The notes under the pieces were generated by a model. That model was not told the DNA's origin and ran no database searches. It worked only from the letters and a program-made list of their open reading frames with translations. The position numbers and the translations under genes were made by a program. From the NCBI GenBank assembly GCA_023101885.1, contig JALPQD010000053.1, positions 2,792,447 through 2,856,446 of the forward strand: a stretch of 64,000 nucleotides of DNA, written 5' to 3'. This DNA is from Typhlomys cinereus (lineage: Eukaryota > Chordata > Mammalia > Rodentia > Platacanthomyidae). Shown here piece after piece: positions 35,630 through 48,336 of this stretch (position 1 is its first letter; the number at the start of each line of letters is the position of its first letter).

Positions 35630-35877
35630 CACCATTACACACAAGGCATGAGTTTGTAACAAAAGGAACTAAAAACAGTCTTCTGACACAGCCAGAGTTA
35701 AGGGGGGGACTTCTTTTTCTTTATGGAACAGTGTTCTATCCTCTCTGTCCTTTTAACATGCGTATGCACTGTACATGCTACTTCTAAGAACCTTCTGGCC
35801 TGCTAAGCAAGAGCAAGTCATCCGTCCTCCCCCTCTGCTCCTCACAATCTGTTCCTGATGGTAAACACAGGCAAGAG

Positions 35878-35915
<38 letters not shown>

Positions 35916-37096
35916 CATGCACCAGCGATTCAGGACCCAGTGCTCGCCTCTCTTCCAGACAGAGCTTAAGGACCCTCACTGCTACCCAAAAGAACTCCCC
36001 CAGCCCCCCCTGCCTCGTGCACAGTCAGTGCTCTACAGACACAACCCAGCAACCTCTCAAACACACTGGCCTCAGTCTGCCATCACACATGACCTCCCAT
36101 ATGGACATCCATGCCTCAGCCTCACACATACTGGTTCAAGTGGACACACACACACACACAGGCACGTACGCACGCGTACACGTGAGAGTCATAGTCACAC
36201 ACAGACTTCCTCACCCAAAACGGTCACAGTCTCACATATGGATACCATCACATTCAGAGCAGTCAACCTTCCACACAGACACTATTATACACCTCCAGAA
36301 ACCCAGACCCTAGTCATCCTCAGCCTACCATACCCACAATGGGAAATACACCGATACACCAGGACTGGGACTCCAGGTGGACTGGCTATGCATGAGGAGA
36401 GGAGATAAAGCCAAGTGGCCAAAGTCAGGGAGCAAAATGAAAGAAGGAACTTTGCTGGTCCCTTAAAAAAAAGATGAAGAAAATTATTTCCCAGGCAGCT
36501 GCTTCCTCTGAATCCTACTTTCAACAACATTATGGGGTGAAGGGAGATCAGGGAAGATAGGAAGAGAGAGGAAGCTCTGCAGTGAGAGAGGTGGTGGCAC
36601 TGGTATAGAAGAAACCAGAAATCCCAGGTCCCATGGCTCTCCACTTTTCCAGGATGGGAAAACTAGAAGCCTATTTGCTGTGTGATCCTAAGCCTCTCTG
36701 AAGACTTTCTGTGTTTGTTACTGTCCCTGTGGAATACAGACATCAGGCTTTCATGCAAGCAGGTGGGGGAGGGGGGTAGGTCTGGATCGGTCACCATTGT
36801 CAGACTCTGAGAAAGGCGAAGGCAGATGCCAGCAGCAGGGAAAGTACATGCTCCCCTAACGAGCCACTCAAGTCGTCAAGTGTTCTCAGACCCGGCAGTT
36901 GCACCCTCCACGGACCCGAGTTGATGCTGAGTCCTGAGTCGCTGTCCAAGCAGAATAGAATCCAGGCCGCGCTGGCCGGTCCCCAACACCAGAGCAATTG
37001 GCCATGCTGATGACACCCTTAGCACTTGCAACTCTAGTTATAGCTGTTGCCCCGAGGAACAGGTTGTGGCTCCCTGGAAGCCAAGCAAGACAGCAA

Positions 37097-37111
37097 ACAC
37101 CAGGTGGCGGG
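37097..37111 (+). promoter_or_regulatory. CTCF-like motif, opposite orientation
   Basis: The plus strand reads ACACCAGGTGGCGGG, 13 of 15 consensus positions, next to the internal CpG island. Confidence 0.4.
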
Positions 37112-37439
37112 GACCTGAAGACCTGGTTCAACAACCCCATAGAGTCAGGTGGTGAGAGCTGGGGAAAGCAGGCGCCGACAAAAGAAATCAGGCAGCGGGA
37201 CGGATGTAAGGAAACCAAGTGACTGGGCCCAAAAGAAGGGAGGTTGGGAGGCCAAATGAAGCCAGACAACCTGAGGGGACCAAAGTAGCTGGGAGGTGTG
37301 GACAAATGAAGCCGGGCTTGGGGGATCAAATGAAACCAGGCAAGAGGCCCACAGGATGTGAGAAAAGAAAAGATATCAGGAGCTCATCCCCCGCCCCCCC
37401 TCCCCGTCTAGATGTCACCCCCACACCCTGGGCCCCTCT

Positions 37440-38120
37440 CTCGGTAGCCCCCTCCCACCCAGGCAGCGGTCCCCTCCCCCAGGCCGATGGACACAGCCAG
37501 AGCCCCCTCCCCTCTCGGAGGCCTGGTCCGACTGCAGCCAATGGGCCCCGGCCCCATCCCTGGGACCTCAGGAAGTCCCAGTCCCTCCCACCGGCTGCAG
37601 AGGCAGGGGGGCTGGGGGGGAGCAAGAGAAGAGAAGAGAGACAGCTTGGCAGGGGGAGCGCCGAGCAGCCGCGGGGGGCGGGGGCCGAGAAAGGAGCGGG
37701 AAGCGCCGAGGCGGGCTGGCGGGCTGGCGCGGGCGGGGGCGTCTCGGCCGCCGCGGCGGCGGGGTGACAAGTTCCCCGGCCCCGCGGCCGCGCGCCCACT
37801 GACCTGGGTCCCCGCGCAGGCGCCCGGTCCGTGCCTCTGCGCTCCGTGGGTCCGCCCGGCCGCCGGCGGGCATCGGGTGCCCGGGGCTCCCCGGCTGGGG
37901 AAGTGGGGGGGAGCGCCCCGGGCAGCCCCGGCCGGCCCGCGGTACCGGCGCGGGGGGCCCCCCACCCCCAGGAGTCCGGGCGGGCGAGGGGCCGGGCCGG
38001 AGGACGCGGGCCGAGCGGCGACCCGCGAGCCAGCGAGCGAGCGGCCCGGGCGGGGGAGGCAGCGCGCCGAGAGCGCGGAGCGAGCGGCGCGCGGAGGGAG
38101 CGAGTGAGGGACGCTTGCAG
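37440..38120. promoter_or_regulatory. Internal CpG island, possible alternative Cntfr promoter
   Basis: A second dense CpG block lies in intron 2, between proposed exon 2 and the ATG exon. On the minus strand a usable donor, GACCCAG|GTCAGTG, occurs at 37804, so a leader exon covering roughly 38110-37804 could splice directly to the ATG exon. As I recall, human CNTFR has several mRNA variants that differ only in the 5' UTR, which fits. It could equally serve an antisense RNA or be an intragenic regulatory island. Confidence 0.55.
37804..38110 (-). other. Cntfr: Possible alternative first exon of Cntfr
   Basis: The low end is set by the donor CCCAG|GTCAGTG; the high end is only the edge of the CpG-rich block. 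The segment has ATG triplets upstream of the Cntfr start when read on the minus strand, and splicing to exon 3 would put C at -3 of the ATG, a weaker context than exon 2 gives. Treated as a hypothesis. Confidence 0.3.
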
Positions 38121-40711
38121 TGAGGTCATCCTTTGAATCTAATTGTCTGAGTCAGGAGGAGATGTGGCACTTGATGCTGGGGGAAGGGAGGGGAAGGGAC
38201 CCTCCGGCTCCGGCCGGGCACCTCCTCGCCCGGCTTCCCTCCACCCCTCGCGTAGGTGCGGGTCTCGGAGCCGACCTCGGCGGCAGCCGGGGCTAGCACA
38301 GCACAAGTGAGGTGCGCTGGCCAGGCCCAGCCGTGGGCCACCTTTCTCACTCTCTCGGGGGTGATGGGGACCGTCCCGGATCCTGGTCACCTTTGCACAT
38401 TTTTTTAAGAGTTTGGAAAGCCCCCACTCATTTCTAATAATAATTCTGCCCTCTGAGGAGAAAGGGAGACCTCTGTGTAATTCAAGAAAATGGGCTAGGG
38501 AAGCTTCCCCGAAGTTAACCTCGGGTACTGGGAATTTGATGGAATCTGGAAATTGAACCCCACTCACTGTCTTGCAAACACTCCCTAGTCCTTCGGTTGC
38601 TTTCTGCATGTGGAGAAACATGAAGACACCCAACTAACACCCCCCTTCCTGTTCCGCTTGCCCAAACTCCACTGGGGAGGATCAAGCAGGGCCAGTCTCC
38701 TGGGGTCCCAGAAAGCTACCCAAGGGACCGAGCTACCCAGATGGTGGGGCAATTCAGCATCTAGGCTTTGGGTCTGTCAGGGATGCACACTCTTGCATGT
38801 ACACATGAGCACATGGGTACACAAGGTTGGGGGGGCACTGGGCAGCTGGGGATGCTCACTCCAAGGGCCACACACCCCTACCCCTACCCTCGCCCCCGTG
38901 GGGGAGGGGTGATAAATATTTAAGGGGCTTTTAGCTCTAAAGGGGCTGAAGCTGGGGGGAGGGAGGGGGATCCACGCTGCCTGATTAATGGGGTTACGGG
39001 CTTGGATCAATCTGTCCGCCCGCTGCTCCCTCCTCCCTCCCTTTCCCTCCCTCCGCCTAATGCGCTTTATCAGGAGACGCTTTTCTGACTTGGCAGCGTC
39101 GGGCGTTTTAAATAGACCCATTTAGAGCTGGGGTTGGGGGAGAAGAAGGAGGGGGTGGAGGGAGACAGAGATTGAGACAGGCAGAGAGACAGAGACAATC
39201 ATCAGAGACGCCCGGAAGAGAGAGACGCGGAGAGGAGAGACAAGGCAAAGTCCAGAGCTGAGCCGAGAGGCTGGGGGGAGACTCCCGGGGAGGCCAAAGC
39301 GAAGGTGGGGGCTGCAGAGCAGAAACAAACACAATGAGAGAGGAGACAAGCACGGGGCGGGGAGGAACCCTAAGAGAGGCTCTGTGCAAGGGCTGAGGGC
39401 TAGCTTGGGAGACAGCAGATATCTTTTATTTCCAAAAACAGTTTTTCATCCACTTTGTTAAATTAAAAAGCTGTTTTTAAAGTGGTGTTGGAGGTGATGC
39501 TGGGGGAGGGTAAATGGAACTGCCAAGCCCTCCCTCCAGGGCCTCCTCAGCCCCCACAGAAGCTGCTTCAGCCTGGGCCCCTGGGGTGTCTCCAGCTCCC
39601 CTGCTCTCTGTGATCCTCTGAGATCCCCAGGGACAGGGTCAGGGCATCTGAGCTACTGTTCACTGGCAGGAAGTCCTTCCTGCTGTCTGGCTTCAGTCCC
39701 TCTTGCTGCAGGGAGCAAATTCTCTCTCAGAGCACTCTCTTCTCAAATCTCTCTCCTAGTTCCTTATGTGCCCTCAGTTTTGCAGAGGATCATAAACCCC
39801 TGTGGCCCATTAGAACATGTTCCTAGTAGACCATAAGATTCCCAGGTGTACCTCAAGAAATACCATCTGTCGTTCTGTAAAACCATTCCCTAGCCCCATC
39901 CCAGGCTGACCGTTTAAGTGCATAGCTCACCCCATATCCATGTCCTCTGGGAACAGTAGGGGAGGAAAACTTAACTCTACATGACAGTCAGCCCTTCCTC
40001 CCTTCTCTCTGGGGTCTTGGCTCCTCCATCTAAGGTGGTTTAAGACCTTCTTGTCAACTTGGGGTACCCCTATTCCACCCTTGACAACACTCCATTCCTA
40101 ACTTTGAAGGGTTAGTAACCCCCACCACCACCCATACTGCCTGAGGCCGGGAAAATGGCCAGTCTGTTTGGGAGCTGAGATGAAAAGCCCAGCCGGCCTT
40201 TGTGGGCCTCTGGCGGGTTTTGGACAATAGGCCCTTCCGTTCCGCTCCAGTGCCTCGATCCCTCAGATGCCCCCACCCCCGGGGCTGCCAATCCAGGGGC
40301 CTTTCCTGGCTGAATGAGAGTCAGGCTCAGCCCCGACGCTGGCCCCAGAAGAATCTGGACCTTCCACCTGCCATCCCACCTCCTCCAAGCCAGCTGCTCC
40401 CCCAATCACGCCAGGGGGAAGCAGAAGATACAGAAACAAAATCTTATTCCCACATCTGGGACTCAGTCCCTCTCAGTTTCCTGAACTGGTGTTGCTCTTT
40501 CCTGTGTGACCATGACTAAGTAAGTCTCTTCCCTTCTCTGAGTCTAATATGCAGCCCCAGGCTGAACCCACAACTGCAGGAGGAAGAAGGAGAGCCACAA
40601 AAGGAAAAGATCTCAGGTCCTTTGCTGATGCCCCTCAGACCTACAGCAGCCTCAGGGCACCTGCCTGATGCCCTGATATTGACCTACCTGCCCCGGGCCC
40701 CTAGGACTTAC

Positions 40712-40816
40712 CTCTGAACCACTGGCCACACTCCAAGCACATCAATATTCTCCTCCAGACCAGCTTCGACCCTGGGCCTCCAAAACCAAGGGATGATGGG
40801 ATGACAAGGCTGAGTC
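40712..40816 (-). other. Cntfr: Probable Cntfr exon 2 (non-coding 5' UTR)
   Basis: This 105-nt block is bounded by an excellent acceptor on the minus strand (ccctttgcctttttag|GACTCAG) and an excellent donor (GTTCAGAG|GTAAGTCC). It lies between the distal CpG island and the ATG exon, where a leader exon is expected. Spliced to exon 3 it puts GAG directly before the ATG, a good Kozak context. It contains one upstream ATG at 40742-40740. No transcript evidence is available here, so the call rests on splice-site quality and position. Confidence 0.65.
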
Positions 40817-41518
40817 CTAAAAAGGCAAAGGGTGCATGTCAGAGGTCACAGAGGAGCCAGGGGTCTTATTCCCACTGAGAGTTCATTCTATACTCACAAG
40901 CCCACTATGAGAAGGGGAGACTGGACGCTTCAACATTCCCATCTGTAAAATGGAAACAAGACTACTAACCTTGGAGGGATGTTTCGATGACTCAGTGCAA
41001 AATTTTCAGTTAAGAATGTATCACAGTGTCTGCTGAACCAAGTACCTGAGCAGTTGCTAGCTGAGGATACAGCTCAGAAGGACTGAGCTTGCTTAGTATG
41101 ATTCAGTTCCTAGCACGTGGCAGGGGGGATGCAGTGAAGGCAGGGAGGACCCTAGTAGTTATATATCTTCAGGAAGTACCGGAGGAAAGAGGGGCATTAA
41201 CGGTTACATATCTGCAGGAAGCATGCATGCCTGGAAGAAAAGACAGTATGGGGTTCTTTCAGAACCTTTCACCACTACCTTGCTGACCTTAGTTCTGAAC
41301 CATGGGGACAAACAGGTCAAATAATAGTAGCCAGTCACCACTCTTGCATTCCCTCCATGGAAGCTCTGAAGTCCCCACACAAATAGTTTGTGGATACAAG
41401 CAAGTCCACATTGCAAACATTCCTACACTCACACAGAGACAGGAGGGTCTCGGTCATGGTATCAACACCTGCCATTCTAACCCCCTCTTCTTCGGTACCA
41501 CTGTGACTTATTGAGTAT

Positions 41519-41670
41519 CTGCCACATGCCAGGAACTGTGTGAACACCTTATCTGCATCATCTTGTTTAATCCCATGACTCCCCATACTAGTCTTCCCAT
41601 TTGATAGTTGAAACCCTGACATTTGGAAAGCTTGAAAAACTTACCAAAGACCTTAGAGATGATCGCTCAA
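41519..41670 (+). mobile_element. Ancient MIR/L2-type repeat
   Basis: catgccaggaactgtgtgaa, followed by ttatctgcatcatcttgttt and aatcccatgactcc, is the familiar diverged pattern of an old mammalian interspersed repeat. A similar fragment lies at 2038-2165. Confidence 0.5.
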
Positions 41671-43312
41671 TAGAGTCTAGATTTGAGTTCATGTCCAGCC
41701 CGAAGCCTTTTTTTCTATACTAATCTGCCCCTGTCTGTAGCTCTTACCCATTTGCATTTTGGTTTTCCCCCAATAATAATACCAGCTAGTGCTGGGGACC
41801 AAATCTATGCTTGGCAAGCACTAACTGTTCAGGTCCTTGATTCAGCAGATCCTGTGATAAGTCTTTAACTTACATTTTTGTACTGAGACATGCAAACAAT
41901 GCACCAGGTAATCCTGTTTCCGTTTTATAGATGAGAACACTGAGACTCAGATAGCAAAAGCAGATTGTCCCGTATCAGAGAACTAGCAGCTGGCAAGGGA
42001 GCTGGTATTAAATTCAGGGAGATCTTGGTGTTTCCATGGATCTAGTCACTCACTAGCCCCCTCACCTTCTACCCCAGGAGATCCTAAGGATCCAAATGTT
42101 TCCACAATAGGTCCCACGCAGCCTGTTATCTGCCAAAGGTGTGCCTGGGGCCTAAATACAAGCTCGTGAGAAAGAGACTGTGTCATTGACTCCTACCCAC
42201 AAAATGGAGAGACATCACCAATCAGAAAGGGTCGGACACTAAAACAGTGCATTATAGACAGACTGGCTGGTGGTGACAGATTCAGACGCGGGCCCAAAAC
42301 AGAGTAATAGATAGGGAAGACAGACATATTTCCAGCCAAAGGATGACAGACAGCTTGACAAGGAGACAATAGAGGTAGAGAGGGGACAGGCTGATGTGGG
42401 AACAGACAAATACACACTGATACACAGACACTCAGACTCACAGACACATCTGACCTTCACCAGAGAAAATAGTGAGAGCAAGCCAGGCTCAGCCTGTGTG
42501 TGGCATGTATGTGCGTGTGTGTTGAGGAAGCATGCAGTATCGCTACGCACATTACACCAGCTGCTTCCAGCAATTTCATCTGATTAATAATAAATGCCCC
42601 GTAATTATAGCCTCTCCCCCCCCAGCCCTTCTTCCTGTTTTTTGTTAGCTACCGCCAGACCAACCCCCTGCCACCCCTCTTGCCACATAGACCCCACAAC
42701 CCACTCCATCTTCACCTGCTACTCTCTAGGAGGCTAAGAGAATGTCAGCTGACAGGAGACCAGACTCCCACCCTGCAGGGGGCTACCCAGCTCTCCACCT
42801 TGGATGAGGGCCCTTAGATATCAAGGAAAAAGTTATCCCTGTCTCACAACTCTCTCCCCATACCTGTGTATCATTTGTGACTCCTAATACAGCCTATGGG
42901 TCCACACCTTGGGCACAGGCAGATGAATGCTCATCGCCCATTCCCATTTACTTGCTGAAAGAAGTTGCCATCTGCAATCTACCTAGCGTTGGAACCCCAA
43001 AGACGCCAAGAAGGACTACATCAGGAAAGGGAACTCCCCTCCCCACAACCCCATCCCTCTAATGCTTAACAGTTCCACCTCTACCGATTTGTGTATACCC
43101 TTTAGCTTTGGACACACAGTTGCTCCGCCTCCATACTCCTGGACCCCCCCTTCCCCCCAGGTCTACCTCCTTCCAGGCCTCCCATCCTAGAACTCCAAAG
43201 CAGCTCTATCAGAATCAGCTGCCGGTTTGTGCTGATCTGTTTCTAATCGCTGGGGCCTGGTTCACGCTTGTGTCCCCCCCCCCAATATTGATTCCATTAT
43301 TTGGAGAGTCAT

Positions 43313-43320
43313 TGACGTCA
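43313..43320. promoter_or_regulatory. Perfect CRE (TGACGTCA)
   Basis: The full palindromic CREB/ATF site in intron 1, within unique sequence. CpG-containing full CREs are rare by chance outside CpG islands. Confidence 0.5.
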
Positions 43321-46139
43321 GGGGCCTGGATGGGAGCCAAAAACCGCCTTCTCTCCAGGCCTGGGCTGGAGCCCAGCCTCTACCCCCCCCATCTTGCGAT
43401 TTCACGGAGGGGTGCAGAGAGGTCAGCTCATAGGCCAAGGTCACGTGGCATCTGCCTTCTGAGGCTGGGTTTGCCTTTTTGGGACCACCATGCAATGCAG
43501 TCCCTTCTCCTGGGGAAAGGATCCACACAAAAGCCTGGGGTCAGAAGTGAGGTGGAGGTCTACAAAACGGGGTCGAAAAGCCCACACCAAGACTCAGGCT
43601 GTGTGGAGGGAGGCAGGGATGGGCAGAGACTGAGAAAAGGGCACTTAAGAAAGACTTGGTTTTCTTTGCCATACACTTATTTGGAAAGTTCCCAAAGGGC
43701 TACTTGATTTTTTAGGTCTGGTGTCAGATGCATCTCCAGACAGTAAGGAAGCAGCTCTCTGTAGTGTGGAAGGATTACCAATCATCCTGAATGCCGCCAT
43801 GATTTGACTAATTGACACCACTAATTTTATAAACCTCTGTTCTGTACAAATCAAAGCCTCTATCTCTTGTGCATTTCCCACCCAGGTTTGCCTCAGTTTC
43901 CCTACCTTCACACAGACACTCCTAGTCTCTCGTGGGAGAGTTTCACCACAGAGTGGTGAATATGCAAGTCTCTCCCCCTTTCTTTCTCTCTCCCAACTAA
44001 GGTGCAGCCACTACTACACAGGCCCCACCAGCAACTCTTGGGCTTTGGCAAGACCGAGTATTTTTAGGATCTGAACCTGGTGTTCTCAAACATTAATAAC
44101 TAATACAGACAATCCACCCAGCTACCTAGTCTCAGAACTGAACCTTAAAGTCTGAGACTGGGGGTGGAGGGGTGGGCGGGGTCCATTCCTCAGACCTAAA
44201 GAAAGCAAGAGACATGCTCACCATCACGAAGGAATAAAAACTTTCCTACTTTCTCAAAAACCCTCAAACTAGAGAGAAAGCAGAGTGAGTCCCAATGAAT
44301 GCCACAAGGTATGGAGGCTGTTCTCCTCCTTGCTTCACCTTGACCTGTCGGAAGAAGATGGCCCCTCTCCTCAGTGCTCCTTCCTGGGCTAAGGGAATCC
44401 CTTCTTTTATCTAGCCTGCAAACCACTCACAGATCCTTTGAGTCAAATAAAGGTGTAAACAGGGGCTATTTGGCCTCAAACCATAAATCCTATCTTCTTC
44501 TCCCCATGTTCATTCCTCAACATTTATTGAGCAACTATTCCTGCCAAGTACTAAGAATACAGTCCTGCCCACTGCGTCTGATGAAAGAGAAAAAGGTTTA
44601 CAACACTGCCCTCCTGCCATGTGCCCTCTGTGCCAGGCACAGGGTACAGTAGTGAATGAGGCCCGCTCAGAACAGAAACCCAGTGAATTTACAGGCAACC
44701 ACTACTCCACCTTCTTAAGCTGTGTGAGAAAAAATAGGGGTGTGTTGGGGTGCAGTGACTGCCCTACATACACAGGACTCTTCAGCCCACTCCTAGCCCC
44801 CCAAATGGGGCCTCATGGGTCACCACTATAGTCAACTTTGGTTGCAAAGTAGCCCTCGTCTCTGTTTTGGGGAGCTGGCTCCCACCATGCCATGAAGAGT
44901 CTCTGACTCTTTTCACACTTTGGACTCCAGGATTCCTGGCTCTAGTGACTCCAACTCAAACCAGCTCCATGCTTTGAAGGTTCTCTTAGCCTGCTTCAGA
45001 GATAAAGGGGAACAGTGACCACGGGCTCGCCACAGTGTTCTCCACAAGAAGCCAGAGTCCAAGCGGATGTGGTCACCCAGGGCCACGGGAGTTTGTACAG
45101 TTGAGTTCTTCCTTACTTTCCCACTCCATGGTGGGTCTGGAGGAGGGGTCAGCTCCCTCTTCTCTGCCTCCTTGCTTTCCGGGACCCCCCAAACCAGGCA
45201 CACATGGTCCCCCCCAACCCATCTGCATTTCAAAGAAAATCCACTCCATATGTTTCCGATTCATTTACACTTCAACTCGCCATGGGGGGGCAGAGAGCAG
45301 GGCGCCTTGCCTCCAAGCCCCCCACCCCCAAAGACAGGCTGCAGAGCATGTGTCCCTTTGGGGACATGAAGCAGTTAAAACCCAGTCATCTCAGCCTTGA
45401 GGGGTGGGGGGGGGAGGCTACAGGCCAAGTGAGCCAAATCCCTACTGTGCGAGCTTCCATCCCTCAGCTTCCCCCCATCCATGGGTCTCCATAGATCCAG
45501 GGCCAGGTATTTAAGGCAGGTGGAGCCCCAGGCCTGGCTGCATGCCAGACACCCTGGGACTTCTGCTCTTCTTAGGAGCAAAGCAAGGGGAAATCTCCTG
45601 GATAGACCCTGGAGCTAAAATAAGGACTCGATTGGCACTCCAGAAAATACTGTGAGATGTAACAGAATCCCACCCCTTTCCAGCTCGGGCAGAGAGGAGA
45701 GCGTGGTCTCAGATCCAGTCTCCTCAACCTCCCTTCACCACAGACTTGAGGGCTCCACGTCTCTTAGAATCCTAAATGCAGCACCCAGAAGCTTCCCTAG
45801 AACGCCTTCCACAGTGGTGACTGGGATGGTGAGACATCTTCCCCTCACCTGGCCCTGGCCCTTCCTACCACAAAATGTTTGTCTAGAAGTATTCATGGAA
45901 GAGTTTGTGGGCTCCAGTCACTCAAACCAGGAGCTTAGTCTCCTTGCAAAAGGCCAAACAGAGAGGTTTGACTGGCTCAGAGTTTCCTACCACCCTTCCT
46001 TCAGTTCACAGTCCAGTGGGGTACACTCATCTTTCCCCCATCTTCAGAGGGAAAGATCTTGTAGCAGGCTCTGTTCTTCACCTTGATTGCCCTAACACAC
46101 ACCACAAACCAAAGTGAAGCAGGGGGGAGCACGTGACCA

Positions 46140-47345
46140 AGTCCTAAAATCCACTGGGATTGTGAGCGTCATAATCTTACTGTGGGTCTGAATGTGAGCA
46201 GTAAATACGAGTTTCATGTAAGTACTAGGGTCTAATGTCAGTTTCAGTATAAACTCCAAGATCCAAGTGCGGGTTTCTTTTGTTTAGTTTGGTTTTCTAG
46301 TGGTGCTGAGGATCCAGGAAGTATGGCTTTGAGCATGAACTAAGGTCTCGGTGCATCTAACGGTAAGTCCAAGTGCATACGTAGAATGTGAACTCCAGAA
46401 TACCAGTGTGGGTTGAACTATGGAGTCTCAGGGTTCCCAACCCAGTCAGCATTGTCCTAGTGGGAACCCCAGTCTCAAGGGAATTCTAAGTATAGTTAGA
46501 GTGTCAGTACTGGGTTGCCTTTAAGTTTGAATGTGAGCCCCGCAATGCTTATATATGTCTAAGTATTAGAATCCTTAGAATCTAAGATTCTAGAATCCTA
46601 GAGCAAATCAAACTGATCCCAGATGAGAAGTGAGAATCTTAAATGTGATTACTGGGGTCCTAATAGGAGCCAGAACAGGAACTCCAAGATGCTCATGTAA
46701 ATCTGAGCGTAAGTCACAGGCAGGGTCTCATGTGAGGGTCTGTGAACTCGAAGGTTCTCAAATGAATAAATCTGAGTGAGTCTTGTGAAGTCTGAATGTG
46801 AGCTTCATTGTGGAGATGTCACTGTGAGAATGCCACTGTGGATATGGGAGTCCAACTACAGCTAAAGGAGTCCTTGAGTTCAAATGTGAAGCCCTGGGTT
46901 TCCTAAGCGGGCTTGCGTTTGAGCCTTTAGTCTTAGTATGGCTGAGTACCAGAATGTGTGAATCTGAGGAATCTCCTTGGTCCTAGGGTAACCAAAGGAT
47001 AAGTCCTAGAGCCCCAGCGAGCTTGTGGGGGCAAGCTCTAAGTCTCGACATAAATCTGTGAACAAGAGTATAGAGATGTGTGTGAGTTTACAACTCCACC
47101 ACAAGTCCAAGTGCACACTCTCGAGTGAGTGTAAATCCCAGGGTTGAAGTGTGTTATCTGGATGCGTCCTGCGGCACATTAAGCTAAATAACTCTCAGTG
47201 TGAGTTCCACTGTCCTGGCGTACTTCTGAATGTGTGCCCCTATCAGTGTAAACCCCAAGACCCCGGAATCAGTTTAGGTGTCCAGGTGTGAATCTGAATG
47301 TGCATTCCAAAGCCCCACGAAGTCTTAAATGTGACCTTAAACCTA
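46140..47345. repeat. Degenerate tandem array, intron 1
   Basis: About 1.2 kb reuses a small set of words at irregular spacing: gtctgaatgtgagc, aactccaaga, gtgtgaatctga, aagtccaagtgc, ggtcctag, tgtgagttcc. It looks like a minisatellite that has diverged until no unit is intact. The period is not fixed by eye but is roughly 25-50 nt. A short ID-like fragment interrupts it near 46290. Confidence 0.6.
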
Positions 47346-47814
47346 GACTCAGGGTTTCTTCAGCTCTGACAGATGAACCTAGATCTCCATTTCCCTGATT
47401 CTGATTGCCCCAGGAACCAGTGAAAGAATGTGTGTAGGTTGCCAGTGTAAAGACAGGGGCAACATTTTAGACACCAAGTTCCCTTTTCCTCCCAGGTCCT
47501 AGCTACCCTGTATCTCTAGGAATATCCAATTGGCGAAACCCATGGAATGGCAGATCATTACACACTCAAGGTAAGACACAAACACATTTCAAACCCCAGG
47601 ACATAAAACACTTACTGATGCATAAACACACCTAACATTTCAGACTTTTACTACCACTATGAATTCAGCCACACAAATACTCTCCCCCCACACACATACA
47701 CCAGAGACAAAGACATAAATATACTATGTATCACAAGCAAAACAACTAGTGTTACAGACACACTCCTACAGCAGTATGCAGACACACACCCAGTGTTGCG
47801 GACAGGCTGCCAGC

Positions 47815-47845
<31 letters not shown>

Positions 47846-47868
47846 TCACTCACTCACACACACACACT
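47815..47868. repeat. CA and CACT microsatellite, intron 1
   Basis: CA units interrupted by a block of CACT repeats. Confidence 0.92.
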
Positions 47869-48286
47869 TCTTAAAGAGAGCGACTAGACGGAAAGAGAAA
47901 GAAAATCCTGAATTTTCAACAAGGCGTGAAATAGTCCTGCCCGCCTGAAGCTACTGGAGGGGGGAAGGGGTCCAGGGAGCTAGCGAAAGAGCTAGACGCT
48001 GGAGAGGCTCCGGAGAGGAGAGCAGAGCGAAGGAGAGCTGTCCGTCTAGGTGACCTCCCCGCGGCCCAACCCTCGCCCCCCCCCCATGGACGGGGAGATA
48101 CACTGAGCAACACGGGGACACCCAGGCTGCACACTGAGCCACACCGGAGGAGGCACACACCGGCAGACTCACAAAGAGACACTTGGGGATACACCATAGG
48201 CAGAATCACACAAACCAGAAGACTTACAAAGCGACATACTGGAGATCCACTGCATGGAGACACATCTAGAAGGACTCATGAGAAAA

Positions 48287-48287
<1 letters not shown>

Positions 48288-48336
<49 letters not shown>

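Larger units (their letters stand above)
29303..40711 (-). other. Cntfr intron 2
   Basis: This 11.4-kb intron contains a degenerate tandem array (30180-30910), CA microsatellites (31630-31670, 35585-35627, 35881-35912), a SINE (32759-33016), a run of C residues near 34185-34197, a short palindromic repeat pair (34047-34086) and the internal CpG island. 38940-39130 and 39410-39490 are non-repetitive stretches with TAAT cores and AT-rich runs that resemble conserved elements. No other exon could be supported. Confidence 0.75.
25226..40742 (-). other. Upstream ORF overlapping the Cntfr start (spliced, 45 codons)
   Basis: If exon 2 is joined to exon 3, an ATG 31 nt before the Cntfr start opens a different frame. 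It reads through the rest of exon 2 and all of exon 3, and ends at TGA (25228-25226) early in exon 4, giving a 45-codon ORF that overlaps the receptor start. Its start context is weak (T at -3, T at +4), so leaky scanning is likely. No other ATG is present in the inferred exon 1. It is probably a brake on translation rather than a working peptide. Confidence 0.45.

Noticed and set aside
37219..38136. Several 100-270 codon frames in the internal CpG island
   Set aside because: Same compositional effect on both strands; low-complexity Pro/Arg/Gly proteins with no recognisable domain.
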